64,000 nucleotides of DNA from Akkermansia muciniphila (GCF_030848305.1 NZ_CP114598.1:1860001-1924000); one strand, 5' to 3'. Counted from the stretch's first letter, positions 9,140-19,002 are shown. Numbers and translations are program-made. The notes: generated by a model not told the origin, from the letters alone.

Positions 9140-9492
9140 GGTTGTGAATGATTGATGGTTGTCTGCCTGATGACCGGAGGAAGGGCAGGCAAATAATTAG
9201 AACAGGCTAATTACGGTTGTCCTGAGGGAAATCTCGCATGCAGGCCGCACTTTTTTCACAATTTTTCCGGCATGAATATGATAAAAGAAATGTATGGCTC
9301 AGGCGAATTGCTCAGGATCCTGAAACGGCTGAAATCGTAAGCCCGGAAGGCCGGGCAGCTGCAACCTCTCCTTCTCCCTTCCGTTTTCGGCCGGCCGGCG
9401 CGGAACACGCGGCTTTTCCTGAATGAGGAAGGCCGTTCTGCGAACAATTCGGAGAACGGCCTTTGGAATCATGGGCGGAAAGGAAGCGTTTG
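9140..9492. other. Intergenic region between the DUF3472 gene and nuoN
   Basis: The 353 bp contain the upstream region of the DUF3472-like gene and, at the right end, the hairpin that closes the nuo operon. No other gene or RNA is evident. Confidence 0.5.
9429..9463 (-). terminator. Hairpin at the end of the nuo operon
   Basis: An 11-bp perfect stem AAGGCCGTTCT/AGAACGGCCTT lies 30 bp after the nuoN stop. It lacks a long uridine run on the minus strand (CCTCATTC follows), so termination may be weak or Rho-assisted. Confidence 0.55.
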
Positions 9493-10875
9493 TTACCGGA
9501 TGGGATTCAGGAACAGAGGCATCAGGCCCCCCAGCACGATGAAAATGGAGAACGCGGCCAGCATGACTCCGGAAATGACCGGCACCTGCACGGGTTCTGC
9601 GTTTTCTGCGGGTTTGTCCCAGTACATGGAGCGGATGACTTTGAAGTAATAGTAAAACCCGGACGCTGCGCAGACGATCATGACGGGGAGCATCCAGCCC
9701 AGGTACAGCCCCGTATTGATGACGTGCACGAAAGAAATCATTTTGGCGAAAAATCCGGCCGTCAGCGGCACGCCCGCCAGGGAGGCGAACATGATGGTGA
9801 CAGCCAAGGCCAATCGGGGATTGGTTTTGCCCAGACCGCGGAACGCGGAAATTTCCTCGCTTCCTCGCTGGATGCGAATCATAGCAAGGGCGAAAAAGAC
9901 GCCGAAGGTCATGACCAGGTACACAGCTAGGTAGAACGGAGCGTTCGGAGCCAGCTGACCGTCCACAGTACCGATGAATAAGGGAAGGATGAAGCCTGCC
10001 TGCGCGATGGAGGAATAACCCATCATGCGTTTCAGGTTCGTCTGGGGAATGGCGCCCAGGTTGCCCACCAGCAGGGTAGCGGCGGCCATCAGGGCTACGA
10101 CGAATTCGACGGGGGGCAGCACGGCGAATGGGGCCAGGATGATGCCGAGCAGGGCGAATCCGGCTACTTTGGAGGCTACGGAAAGGAAAGCCGTCACCGG
10201 AGTGGGAGCTCCCTGGTACACATCCGGAATCCACAGCTGCATTGGAACTGCGCCGATTTTGAATGCTGTGCCGAGCAGTAGCATGGCGAGGGCCAGGTAC
10301 ATGGCGGGGGCTATCTGGCCGGCCAGAGCGTGGCTGACGATGGTTTCATTATAAATGAATGTTCCCGTAATGCCGAAATACCAGGCCAGGCCGAAAACGA
10401 GGAATCCCGTGCTGACTGCGCCCAGAATCAGGTACTTGATGCCCGCTTCCGTGGAACCCAGGTTCCGCCGGAAATAGCCTACCATGATGAAGGAGCTCAG
10501 GGTGAGCACTTCCAGGGAGACGAACAGTTCCACCAGGTTGGAGGCTTTGCACAGGGAGGTGATGCCTACGCAAGCCAGCAGGGGCAGGATGTAGAATTCC
10601 CCCGTGCCCTCCTGGGATTTGGAGTCATTGGAGGAAAAGTTGATGACGGCCCGGAAATCTACGGAAAGCAGCAGGGTGACAGCTGTGGCGACGAGCGCCA
10701 GGATGATGTAGGTATTGTCATAGAGCCCTTCCATGTAGAAGGGAAGCATCGCCAGGGTTCCCGCCGCGCCAATCAGCCCGAAAAAGAATTTGGGCGTTTT
10801 TTTGCAGAAGGTCTCCGCCAGAAGCAAAAGCATTGCCAGGCCGGCCAGGATAAATTCCGGAATATACGCTTGCAT
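9493..10875 (-). CDS. nuoN: NADH-quinone oxidoreductase subunit N
   Basis: NuoN is one of three antiporter-like membrane subunits of respiratory complex I that pump protons while NADH reduces quinone. The 460-residue protein has about 14 hydrophobic segments and the conserved core ILGAVSTGFLVFGLAWYFG plus a lysine-bearing FKIGAVPMQLWIPDVYQGAP segment typical of NuoN. It is the last gene of the operon, 51 bp after nuoM. Length is close to the usual 450-490 residues. Confidence 0.95.
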   Translation of the reverse strand: MQAYIPEFILAGLAMLLLLAETFCKKTPKFFFGLIGAAGTLAMLPFYMEGLYDNTYIILALVATAVTLLLSVDFRAVINFSSNDSKSQEGTGEFYILPLLACVGITSLCKASNLVELFVSLEVLTLSSFIMVGYFRRNLGSTEAGIKYLILGAVSTGFLVFGLAWYFGITGTFIYNETIVSHALAGQIAPAMYLALAMLLLGTAFKIGAVPMQLWIPDVYQGAPTPVTAFLSVASKVAGFALLGIILAPFAVLPPVEFVVALMAAATLLVGNLGAIPQTNLKRMMGYSSIAQAGFILPLFIGTVDGQLAPNAPFYLAVYLVMTFGVFFALAMIRIQRGSEEISAFRGLGKTNPRLALAVTIMFASLAGVPLTAGFFAKMISFVHVINTGLYLGWMLPVMIVCAASGFYYYFKVIRSMYWDKPAENAEPVQVPVISGVMLAAFSIFIVLGGLMPLFLNPIR

Positions 10876-10926
10876 GGGTAAAAGAAAAATCAGGTTAAAC
10901 TAGGATTGTATTCGGAAGGGGAGAAA

Positions 10927-12351
10927 TCAGGAGAAGAACTGAAGCACCAGCGTGGGGAAGAAGCCGAAGACCGCCAGGGCGATGACCAGGAAGCAGTTGG
11001 CCGCCCGTTCGGAGGGAAGCAGTTCCGTGGCGTAGGCGGAGGCTTTGGACAAATCCCCCTGGAAGATATTACGGTAGGCTCTCAGCATGTATACCGCGCC
11101 GATGACCAGCCCCCAGAGGCACAGGATGGTGGCGATTTGAACGGGGCCGAAGCTGTTGCTGAAACCGGCGAAACCGGAGAAAAAGACCATGAATTCCCCA
11201 GGGAAATTGGCGAGGCCGGGGAGGCCGATGGAGGCCATGCCCGCCAGACCGAAAACGAAAGCCATGCGCGGCAGCTTGGTGCCCAGTCCTCCCAGAGAGT
11301 TGATTTCCAGTGTGCCTGTCTGCTTTTCAATCTGTCCGCAGAGCAGGAAGAGAAGGGCGATTGTCAGGCCATGGGCCAGCATCAGCAGAGCAGCCCCTTT
11401 CAGCGCCCAGGGATTGGCTTCCGCGGAACCGGAAACCACCAGGGCGGCGAAAGCCAGGAAAATATAACCCATGTGCATCACGGAGGAGTTGCCCAGCAGC
11501 AGGTCCAGCCTTTTCTGGTTGACGGTCACGTAACCCACCCAAATGACATTGCAGACGAGCAGAACCAGCAGGATGTTCGTCCAGGGAAGGAATCCTGTTT
11601 CCATCAGCGGCTGGAACATGAAAAGCCCGTACAGACCAAATTTCTTAAGGACTCCGGCGTGCATCATCGCTACCGGAGCGGGTGCGGATGCGTAGGCGGG
11701 GGCTGCCCAGGAATGGAAAGGGAAAAGGGAAATCAGCGTGCCGAATCCGGCGATGAGCAGAGCTCCGATAAGTTCCGCATGGGCAAGTTCGCGCCCGCTG
11801 GCCATGAAGTCTTTCAGGCCGGAGAAGGTGAAGCCCGCCTGCGTGCCGATCATCAGCAGGGCGGCCAGCAGAACCATGGAGGCAAGCCCCAGGTAAAGCG
11901 TGGCGCGCCAGGCCGTGGTGCGGCGGTCGCCGCGTCCATACAGGCCGATCATCACGAAGGTGGGGATAAGAGCCAGTTCATGGAAGGCGAAGAAGGAGAT
12001 CATGTTGTCGGACAGAAACGCCCCGGTGGCGCCTGCGGAAATCAGAAGGGCGGAATTGTACCAGGAAGCTTCTCCCCCCTGGGGCGGGTTGGTGCCCAAC
12101 ACGGAGGCGAAGGTAACCAGGATGGTCAGCAGCAGCATTACTTTGGACAGGGCCGGAGCCAACGTGAGCTGGAGGTCCATCCCTTCAAAGCGGGACCAGC
12201 AGGAGGAACAGCCGTCAAAGCTAACCAGGGCCCAGATGCCGAGGGCCAGCGTCAGGGTGGCGCTGAGCAGGGCTGTCGGGCGTGCGGGCGCCTTGCACAG
12301 ACCGATGAGGGCCGCGGCAATCAGAGGAATGAGAACAAGCCAGATAAGCAT
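10927..12351 (-). CDS. nuoM: NADH-quinone oxidoreductase subunit M
   Basis: This is the second antiporter-like membrane subunit, 474 residues and about 14 helices. FFAFHELALIPTFVMIGLYG contains the key glutamate of the proton channel, and SLFPFHSWAAPAYASAPAPV the conserved lumen-side helix. The frame extends upstream to 12420, but MLIWLVLIPLIAA at 12351 matches normal NuoM starts and leaves a 22-bp gap after nuoL. At 474 residues it is slightly short for the family (about 500). Confidence 0.95.
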   Translation of the reverse strand: MLIWLVLIPLIAAALIGLCKAPARPTALLSATLTLALGIWALVSFDGCSSCWSRFEGMDLQLTLAPALSKVMLLLTILVTFASVLGTNPPQGGEASWYNSALLISAGATGAFLSDNMISFFAFHELALIPTFVMIGLYGRGDRRTTAWRATLYLGLASMVLLAALLMIGTQAGFTFSGLKDFMASGRELAHAELIGALLIAGFGTLISLFPFHSWAAPAYASAPAPVAMMHAGVLKKFGLYGLFMFQPLMETGFLPWTNILLVLLVCNVIWVGYVTVNQKRLDLLLGNSSVMHMGYIFLAFAALVVSGSAEANPWALKGAALLMLAHGLTIALLFLLCGQIEKQTGTLEINSLGGLGTKLPRMAFVFGLAGMASIGLPGLANFPGEFMVFFSGFAGFSNSFGPVQIATILCLWGLVIGAVYMLRAYRNIFQGDLSKASAYATELLPSERAANCFLVIALAVFGFFPTLVLQFFS

Positions 12352-12373
12352 GGTATGTGATTGGTTGGTTAGG

Positions 12374-14206
12374 TTAGCAGGAATAGAAGACGGTAAAGTA
12401 AATGACCAGGAGCAGGCCAATGCCGAAGAGGGCCGTATAAGCGGCCATGTTGCCGGACTGCAGACGGCGCAGCAGGGAGCCTATGGCGGCAGTCAGCCGC
12501 GCCAGTCCGCCCACGATGAGGCCGGAGATGATGAACTGGTCCATAAAGTCGATGATGGCGGCCAGAACTCCCTGGATGCCCCTGACCAGCACCTTATCAT
12601 AGAACAGGTCGATATAAAGGCGGTTGGCGAGAGCCCGGGAAACAACATTGCCGGAGAGCTTGTCAGAAGCCGGGGAACCTGCGTAGAAGGCAGCCGCAAG
12701 CAGGATTCCGAGCACCAGTGCCCCCATGGAGACGTAGAAAGGCATGCCCATGTGGAAGCTTTCGGAAACGAATCCGTTGAAAGGAACCAGCCTGTCTGCG
12801 ATAAATCCGTAGCCGGAGATGAGAGCCAGGACCGCCAGAATCAGCAGGGGAACCAGCATGAGGCCGCCTACTTCCGAAGCGTGTTCCGAGCTGTGGCTGC
12901 GGCTCCTGCCGAAGAAGACCACAAAGATGACGCGCATCATATAGAAGGTGGTCAGCAGGGCAACGCCTGCGCCGATCCAGAAGAAGACCGGGTTTTTGTG
13001 AAGGGCTGCCTCCAGAATGGCTTCCTTGGAGAAGAAGCCGGACGTGAACGGAATGGCAATCAGCGCCATGGTGGCGATGATGAAGGTGAGGGAGGTCAGC
13101 TTCATGCGCTTCATGATGCCGCCCATTTTCCAGATGTCCTGTTCATGGTGGCAGGCGAAGATGATGGCCCCGGCGCCCAGGAAGAGCAGGGCCTTGAACC
13201 ACGCGTGGGTGAAGAGGTGGAACATGGCTGCCTCCCCGGCCAGCAGCCCCAGGGCCATGACCATGTAGCCGAGCTGGGAGAGGGTGGAGTAGGCCAGAAC
13301 GCGTTTGATGTCATTCTGCTGGGTAGCCATGAAGGCGGCGATGACGGCCGTAATGGCCCCGATGCCGGTAATGACGTTGCAGGCCAGGGCGGGGAAAGCC
13401 TCAATGCCGATGGAGTATTGAACGCGCACCATCATGTAAACGCCGGCGGCTACCATGGTGGCCGCATGGATCAGGGCGGAGACGGGGGTGGGACCTTCCA
13501 TGGCGTCCGGAAGCCAGACGTGCAGCGGGAATTGGGCGGATTTGCCCACCGCTCCGCAGAAAAGGCACAGCACCGTAATGTTCAGCAGGTTTTTACTGAT
13601 TCCTACGGGTATTTCCATCAGGCTGAAATCCAGCGTGTTGGTCAGCGCCCAGAGGGTCAGAATGCCGATCAGGAAGCCGAAGTCCCCGACGCGGTTGCAG
13701 ATGAAGGCTTTTTTGGCGGCGTTGGCGGCAGTGTCCCGGGTGTACCAGTGGCCGATGAGCAGATAGGAGGAGAGGCCCACCAATTCCCAGAAGATAAAGG
13801 TCATGGCGATGTTGTTCGCCAGAACGATGCCCGTCATGGAGAACATGAAAAGGCTCAGGCACGCGAAGTAGCGCGTTTTCGCCTTGTCGTCCGCCATGTA
13901 ACCCAGAGAGAAAACATGAACCAGCAGGCCGATGCCCGTGACCACCAGCATCATGCGGGAGGAAAGGGGATCCAGAATGAAACCCAGATCCACGGAAAAG
14001 ATGTCGGAAATCGGAAGCCAGGAGAAGGAGGCAGACCCGGTCCGGTCCAGCAGGCCCAGGGAAAGAACGAAGGTCGCCAGGCAGGAGAAGGTGGAGGTGA
14101 GGGCCGCGACGTTAGGACGTTTGGTCAGCAGGAACCAGTCAAAGGCGGCTACGACCAGCGGCAGGAAGAGCAGAAGCCAGGTGTATTGAATATCAATATT
14201 GAACAT
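12374..14206 (-). CDS. nuoL: NADH-quinone oxidoreductase subunit L
   Basis: NuoL is the distal antiporter-like subunit, with a long C-terminal lateral helix. The 610-residue protein contains FIFWELVGLSSYLLIGHWY with the proton-channel glutamate, and QFPLHVWLPDAMEGPTPVSA, hallmarks of NuoL. The order nuoK-nuoL-nuoM and the 23-bp spacing to nuoK fit one operon. Length matches E. coli NuoL (613). Confidence 0.96.
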   Translation of the reverse strand: MFNIDIQYTWLLLFLPLVVAAFDWFLLTKRPNVAALTSTFSCLATFVLSLGLLDRTGSASFSWLPISDIFSVDLGFILDPLSSRMMLVVTGIGLLVHVFSLGYMADDKAKTRYFACLSLFMFSMTGIVLANNIAMTFIFWELVGLSSYLLIGHWYTRDTAANAAKKAFICNRVGDFGFLIGILTLWALTNTLDFSLMEIPVGISKNLLNITVLCLFCGAVGKSAQFPLHVWLPDAMEGPTPVSALIHAATMVAAGVYMMVRVQYSIGIEAFPALACNVITGIGAITAVIAAFMATQQNDIKRVLAYSTLSQLGYMVMALGLLAGEAAMFHLFTHAWFKALLFLGAGAIIFACHHEQDIWKMGGIMKRMKLTSLTFIIATMALIAIPFTSGFFSKEAILEAALHKNPVFFWIGAGVALLTTFYMMRVIFVVFFGRSRSHSSEHASEVGGLMLVPLLILAVLALISGYGFIADRLVPFNGFVSESFHMGMPFYVSMGALVLGILLAAAFYAGSPASDKLSGNVVSRALANRLYIDLFYDKVLVRGIQGVLAAIIDFMDQFIISGLIVGGLARLTAAIGSLLRRLQSGNMAAYTALFGIGLLLVIYFTVFYSC

Positions 14207-14229
14207 ATTCGTGGAGTAGTGTGTTGCTC

Positions 14230-14547
14230 TTAATCTTTCAGCGTGTTGAGATTTTGCGTGCTGGCCGTGCGCCTGGCCCTGTACAGGGAGACGATGAGGG
14301 CCAGACCGATGGCCACTTCCGCCGCGGCGATGGTCAGGATAAAGATGGAGAGGGCCTGGCCGTCATAGTTGGGCAGGCCCATGGTGCCCTGGGCGCGGGA
14401 AAACGCTACCAGGGACAGGTTGGCTGCACTGAGCATCATTTCCAGGCACATGAAGATGACGATGATGTCGCGCCGGACAATCACCCCCATCAGGCCGATG
14501 GCGAACAGGACGCCGGAAAGGATCAGATAATGCGTAAGAGGTATCAT
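14230..14547 (-). CDS. nuoK: NADH-quinone oxidoreductase subunit K
   Basis: NuoK is a small three-helix membrane subunit next to the antiporter modules. At 105 residues it has the expected size. FMCLEMMLSAANLSLVAFSR and ILTIAAAEVAIGLALIVSLY carry the two conserved membrane glutamates needed for proton transfer. It is separated from nuoJ by 25 bp and nuoL by 23 bp. Confidence 0.96.
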   Translation of the reverse strand: MIPLTHYLILSGVLFAIGLMGVIVRRDIIVIFMCLEMMLSAANLSLVAFSRAQGTMGLPNYDGQALSIFILTIAAAEVAIGLALIVSLYRARRTASTQNLNTLKD

Positions 14548-14572
14548 GGTGATGGCTGTGGTAAGGGGTTCT

Positions 14573-15283
14573 TTATTTTCCAGAGGGGCGGCGGCTCAGC
14601 ACGACGACGCCGATGGAGGCCACCAGCAGGGCCAGTCCGGCGATGACCAGGCTCCGGTTATATTTGTCAAACAGAGTACGGCCCAGCAGGGCGGTGTCCG
14701 GGAATTCTCCGTTGTCTATCTCCGCACGGATGGTGGTGCCTTCCGGATAGAGGTGAGCGGAACATTGGGGAGAAAGGGAAGGGAGAATGACGGAAGGGGC
14801 TCCGTTGTTGCGGAGGCCGCAGGCGGGAGCTCCCATTCCGGTTTTGGAGGGGGCTGCGTTCTCCTGCCCGATTTTCAAATCGTTCCAGGCCTGTTCCGCG
14901 CCGGCCATCGGACAGCGGTGCGTTTCTTTGGCGCCGGGCAAAGAATAGATGATGCCGATAAGCTGGCCCAGGAAGAGGCCGGTGATGATGACCCCGATGG
15001 CGACGGAGAAAGGCCTGCTGAAGGGGGATGTTTCCTGCTTCACATTCAGCAGCATGATGATGAACGCGAAGAGCACCATAATGGCCCCGGCGTATACAAG
15101 GATCTGGAGAATGCCCAGGAAGTGGGCTCCCAGCCCGATCATGACGGCGGCGGTGGCTCCAAAGGAAAGAGCCATCATCATGGCGGAGGAGACGGGGTTG
15201 CGCATGAAGACGACCATCAGGGACAGGACCACGGCCAGGGCCCCGAAAACGTAAAAAAGTATGTCGCTGGCAAAAATGTTCAT
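14573..15283 (-). CDS. nuoJ: NADH-quinone oxidoreductase subunit J
   Basis: NuoJ is a five-helix membrane subunit. The conserved core FLGILQILVYAGAIMVLFAF is clear near residues 53-72. The protein is 236 residues, longer than E. coli NuoJ (184): a poorly conserved hydrophilic insert of about 90 residues with three cysteines (about 120-210) precedes the last helix (SLVIAGLALLVASIGVVVLS). The frame runs upstream to 15367, but MNIFASDILFYVFGA at 15283 is the natural start. Confidence 0.93.
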   Translation of the reverse strand: MNIFASDILFYVFGALAVVLSLMVVFMRNPVSSAMMMALSFGATAAVMIGLGAHFLGILQILVYAGAIMVLFAFIIMLLNVKQETSPFSRPFSVAIGVIITGLFLGQLIGIIYSLPGAKETHRCPMAGAEQAWNDLKIGQENAAPSKTGMGAPACGLRNNGAPSVILPSLSPQCSAHLYPEGTTIRAEIDNGEFPDTALLGRTLFDKYNRSLVIAGLALLVASIGVVVLSRRPSGK

Positions 15284-15311
15284 AACGTACGGGAAATGGA
15301 GTGTTCGGGGG

Positions 15312-15875
15312 TTATTTGTATTGGTTCCACTTGTTGACCAGCCCCTTGCGGGTGCCGCCCAGTTCATAGAGCTTGGCCTTGTTGTGGATGGCCTGGGTTT
15401 TATCCGTGGGGGTAAACAGGTAGTTATGGCTCATGAAGATGGCCTGTTCCGGGCAGGCTTCCTCACACATGCCGCAGTAGATGCAGCGCAGCATGTCAAT
15501 TTGAAATTCCCTGGGGGCTTTTTCCACTTTGCCCCACGGTCCTTCCTGGATGGGGCCGGGGGTGATGGTGATGGCGCGGGCCGGGCAGATGAATTCGCAG
15601 AGCTGGCAGGAAACGCAGCGTTCACGGCCGTCTTCGCCTTTCACCAGCACGGGGGCTCCGCGGTAATATTTCGGCAGATGTTTGTCCCATCTGGCTTCCG
15701 GATACTGCATCGTAACGCCGATGCCGGAACCGGCCAGTTCTTTTTTGTTGCGGGATTTGCCCAGCAGATCCAGAACGAGGTGCTTGATAGTGAGCCAAAG
15801 ACCGCCAAGAATGGATTGCAGATAGAACCGCTCTCCAAGGGAGATCTTCGGACGCTTGATCGTTTTGAAGGCCAT
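15312..15875 (-). CDS. nuoI: NADH-quinone oxidoreductase subunit I (two 4Fe-4S clusters)
   Basis: NuoI carries clusters N6a and N6b that pass electrons toward the quinone site. Two ferredoxin motifs are visible: CVSCQLCEFICP and CIYCGMCEEACPEQAI. Length is 187 residues. The frame extends to 15968, but the ATG at 15875 (MAFKTIKRPKISLGERFY) fits the family. It lies 34 bp after nuoH. Confidence 0.96.
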   Translation of the reverse strand: MAFKTIKRPKISLGERFYLQSILGGLWLTIKHLVLDLLGKSRNKKELAGSGIGVTMQYPEARWDKHLPKYYRGAPVLVKGEDGRERCVSCQLCEFICPARAITITPGPIQEGPWGKVEKAPREFQIDMLRCIYCGMCEEACPEQAIFMSHNYLFTPTDKTQAIHNKAKLYELGGTRKGLVNKWNQYK

Positions 15876-15909
15876 AATAGTGATGTTGTCGGAATGAAGA
15901 AGGGGGAGA

Positions 15910-17178
15910 TTACTTGACGAAGTACAGGATGGCGGCTGTAAGGAAGATGTTGATGACGGCCAGTTCAAAGAAGACCATCCAGCCGAGCTTCATCACCTGG
16001 TCATAACGGAAGCGGGGGAGCGTCCACCGCACCCAGACGAAGAAGAAGGCGAAGAAGAGAAGCTTGAGCACATATGCGATGAGCTGGCAGATGACCGCCA
16101 CCCAGTTGGCTACGTGTTCGTTGAGCCAGCCGTCCAGGCCGAAGCCGATGGACCAGCCCCCCAGGAACAGCGTGATGACCAGGGAGGACCCCACCACCAT
16201 GGCGGCATATTCCCCCATGAAGAACTGGGCGAATTTCATGGAGGAGTATTCCGTATGGTAGCCGCCCACGAGGTCCGTTTCACATTCGGACATGTCAAAG
16301 GGCGTGCGGTTGGCTTCCGCGAAAATGGAAGTGAGGAAGATGATGAAGCTGATGGCTACGGGCACCAGCAGTATCCAGCGCTGCCAGCTTAGGCCCTCGC
16401 CCCATACGGGAAGCAGAAGCCAGCCGTTGGCGGCCTGGTATTCCACGATGTTGGACAGGTCCAGCGTGCTGTAAATCATCAGTACGGGGATGATGGACAG
16501 GCCCATGCTGATTTCATAGGAAATCATCTGAGCTGAGGAGCGCACGCCTCCCAGGAAGGGGAATTTGGAGTTGGATGACCATCCGGCCAGCACCAGACCG
16601 TACACGGAGAGGGAGGAAATGGCGAACATCCAGAGGGGGCCTACGCTGAGGTTGGCCACCGCCATGTTGACGTTGCCGTAAGAGGTTTGAAGGTCTCCGG
16701 CGAAGGGAACGACGGCTGCCGTCATCAGCGGGGGAGCAAGCACCAGAATGGGGGCGATCCAGAAGTACACGCGGCGCACGAAGGGCGGCGTGAAATCCTG
16801 CTTCAGGAACAGTTTGCCGCCGTCCACCATGGGTTGCACGAGACCGAAGACGGGGATGTCGCGGTCCAGGCGGAAAAAACGGCACAGGTTGGCGATTTTG
16901 CCGTCATGAGGCAACCCGAAGTAGTCCAGCGTCTTTTTGAACGGCAGGTCGGATTTCATGCCGAAGCGGCGGAAGATGCTTAACGGAATGCCGGCGCGGT
17001 TGGGGCCCACGCGGTCCTGGATCCAGGCGGCCACCCGGCGTTCAATGTACACGCAGACCGGAATAAACAGAATGGTGATGGCAAAACAGATGACGATTTT
17101 GATCAGCAGAGTGATGATATAAAACCACACAGGGTTGCTGAGCACCTCGTCGCAAAAGGTTAGAATCGAATCAATCAT
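15910..17178 (-). CDS. nuoH: NADH-quinone oxidoreductase subunit H, with an internal insertion
   Basis: NuoH forms most of the quinone chamber at the junction of the membrane and peripheral arms. Conserved blocks include AAWIQDRVGPNRAG, GLVQPMVDGGKLFLKQD, LAGWSSNSKFPFLGGVRSSA and ANRTPFDMSECETDLVGGYH. At 422 residues it is nearly 100 longer than E. coli NuoH (325). Part of the excess is about 40 residues inserted between the GPNR and QPMVDGGK blocks, which are almost adjacent in most NuoH; the remainder is in loops and termini. The insertion lies in the cytoplasm-facing loop next to the quinone entrance. Confidence 0.94.
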   Translation of the reverse strand: MIDSILTFCDEVLSNPVWFYIITLLIKIVICFAITILFIPVCVYIERRVAAWIQDRVGPNRAGIPLSIFRRFGMKSDLPFKKTLDYFGLPHDGKIANLCRFFRLDRDIPVFGLVQPMVDGGKLFLKQDFTPPFVRRVYFWIAPILVLAPPLMTAAVVPFAGDLQTSYGNVNMAVANLSVGPLWMFAISSLSVYGLVLAGWSSNSKFPFLGGVRSSAQMISYEISMGLSIIPVLMIYSTLDLSNIVEYQAANGWLLLPVWGEGLSWQRWILLVPVAISFIIFLTSIFAEANRTPFDMSECETDLVGGYHTEYSSMKFAQFFMGEYAAMVVGSSLVITLFLGGWSIGFGLDGWLNEHVANWVAVICQLIAYVLKLLFFAFFFVWVRWTLPRFRYDQVMKLGWMVFFELAVINIFLTAAILYFVK

Positions 17179-17213
17179 GGCGGATTAACAGGTTGTGTGC
17201 GTGTGAAGTGTGA

Positions 17214-18950
17214 TTAGCGGCCCTGGTTTTTTTCGCGTTCCACCACGGGAATGGTGACGCCGGTTTCCAGAATGGGCTGGCCCCCGTCTCCGATGGAACC
17301 CCAGGAGACTCCATTGAGCGCGCCGTATTCCGTGCTCATGGCGGTGAGGATGTCCAGGGCGGAGTTGAAGTCTTTCAGAGCGGGATTGCCGCCCAGCAGA
17401 AGGGTGATGTCTCTGAAAATCTGCCAGTCGTCCCGGGCGTATCCTATGGGCTGGATGGCGCGGTTCAGGCGTTGAATGCGGCCCGCGACATTAATCATGG
17501 TGCCGAATTTTTCAGCGTAGGTGACGCCCGGCAGAACCAGGTCCGCATGGCGCGCCGTTTCATTGGCGCTGTGGGCGGTCATGAACAGGTAGTCCAGCTT
17601 GTCCAGGTCTTCCGCCGTGAAGCCTGCTTCCGGAGATGTGAGGTCTTCCCCCAGGGTAAGGATGCCCTTGACGGAGCCGTTGCGCACTCCTTCGCGAATG
17701 GCGTCCAGCCTGGAACCGGGTTCGATGCCTAGCACCAGCCTGACCCCGTTCGTGTTCGGGTTGCGGTCCGCAGAAATAAGCATGCCGTCGCTTTCTCCCA
17801 CGCGGGGAACGATGTCCACCATATCCGTGCCGATTTGGGCGGCCAGATGGCGGACCATGTAAAGCTCTTCATTGGTCATGCGGCCGGAGGCGATGATGGC
17901 GAGCTGGTTCGGGGCGATGCGTTTGACGGCTTCCGCGGCGGAAACCAGGGCCGGCTCCCATGTGGAGGGGCGGTGGGGCGCTTCCGCATCCGTACGGATG
18001 ACGGGCTGGGGAATGCGGGTTTCCGCATTGATGTATTTGTAGTTAAGGCGGTGAGAGTCCGGCATCCAGCAGGAGTTTACGGCATCATTCTGGCGCGGGG
18101 TAATGCGGTACACCTTGTCTTCCCTTGTCCAGAGGGTGATATTGGTGCCCGTCCCGCAGTCCACGTCAATGGTTTTGGTTTCCTTCAGGAACCAGACGCG
18201 CATTTTAAAGCGAAAATCCTTGGAGGTGAGGGCGCCTACCGGGCAGAGGTCCACGGTGTTCATGGAGTAGTTGCTGTCCAGCTCGCGGCCGGGATAAACC
18301 GTGATGGCGTTGAAGGTGCCGCGTTGGGACATGGTGAGCACTTCATCATGCATGATGTCGCGCATGAAGCGCACGCAGCGGCCGCAGAGCACGCAGCGTT
18401 CCTGGTCCAGGTTTACGCGCGGGCCAATGCTCAGGTTTTTACCTTTTTTGGTCTTTTTTTCTTCAAAACGGCCTTCCACCTGGCCGTAGTCGTTGGAGTA
18501 TTCCTGAAGCTTGCATTCCCCGGCCTGGTCGCAGATGGGGCAGTCCAGAGGGTGGCTGGTGAGCAGGAATTCCATCACGCCGCGGCGGGCTTCACTGGCC
18601 AGCGGGCTGTCCGTGCGGATGCCCATGTTTTCCGCCACCGTGTTGGCGCAGGAGATGATGGGGCGGGGCATCCACTGGATGCGCTGGTAGCCGTTTTCAT
18701 CATAGGAGGGCGTCTGGCCCGGTGCGAGCCTGGGCGGCATCCCCTGTTCCACCATGCACATGCGGCAGGAGCCGGCGACAGCCAGCTTGGGGTGGTAACA
18801 GAAGCACGGAATGGGCACGCCCACGGAACGGCAGGCGTCTGCAATCCGCGTGCCGCGCGGGAACCGGTGCCACGTTCCGTTGATTTGGACGTTCACCTTG
18901 CCTTCCGCGGCGGCAATGTCTTTGGGGAGTTTGGAAGCTTCTTCACTCAT
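17214..18950 (-). CDS. nuoG: NADH-quinone oxidoreductase subunit G (short form)
   Basis: NuoG is the large Fe-S subunit of the NADH module. In order: an N-terminal 2Fe-2S ferredoxin-like domain (CFCYHPKLAVAGSCRMCMVE), the His-Cys ligand block (SHPLDCPICDQAGECKLQEY), a 4Fe-4S motif (ERCVLCGRCVRF with CPVGAL), then a truncated molybdopterin-oxidoreductase-like domain. The protein is 578 residues, against about 900 in E. coli, so the C-terminal inactive molybdopterin region is much reduced. Short NuoG forms exist in other phyla. Spacing to nuoF is 52 bp. Confidence 0.94.
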   Translation of the reverse strand: MSEEASKLPKDIAAAEGKVNVQINGTWHRFPRGTRIADACRSVGVPIPCFCYHPKLAVAGSCRMCMVEQGMPPRLAPGQTPSYDENGYQRIQWMPRPIISCANTVAENMGIRTDSPLASEARRGVMEFLLTSHPLDCPICDQAGECKLQEYSNDYGQVEGRFEEKKTKKGKNLSIGPRVNLDQERCVLCGRCVRFMRDIMHDEVLTMSQRGTFNAITVYPGRELDSNYSMNTVDLCPVGALTSKDFRFKMRVWFLKETKTIDVDCGTGTNITLWTREDKVYRITPRQNDAVNSCWMPDSHRLNYKYINAETRIPQPVIRTDAEAPHRPSTWEPALVSAAEAVKRIAPNQLAIIASGRMTNEELYMVRHLAAQIGTDMVDIVPRVGESDGMLISADRNPNTNGVRLVLGIEPGSRLDAIREGVRNGSVKGILTLGEDLTSPEAGFTAEDLDKLDYLFMTAHSANETARHADLVLPGVTYAEKFGTMINVAGRIQRLNRAIQPIGYARDDWQIFRDITLLLGGNPALKDFNSALDILTAMSTEYGALNGVSWGSIGDGGQPILETGVTIPVVEREKNQGR

Positions 18951-19002
18951 GATGACGGATGGGAGAGGGATGGTTTTGAGAACTGGTGTTGCGTGCTGCT
19001 GT

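Noticed and set aside
11900-14233. 777-codon open frame opposite nuoL/nuoM
   Set aside because: Shadow of two unmistakable complex I genes; the product is Gly/His/Gln-rich without family features.
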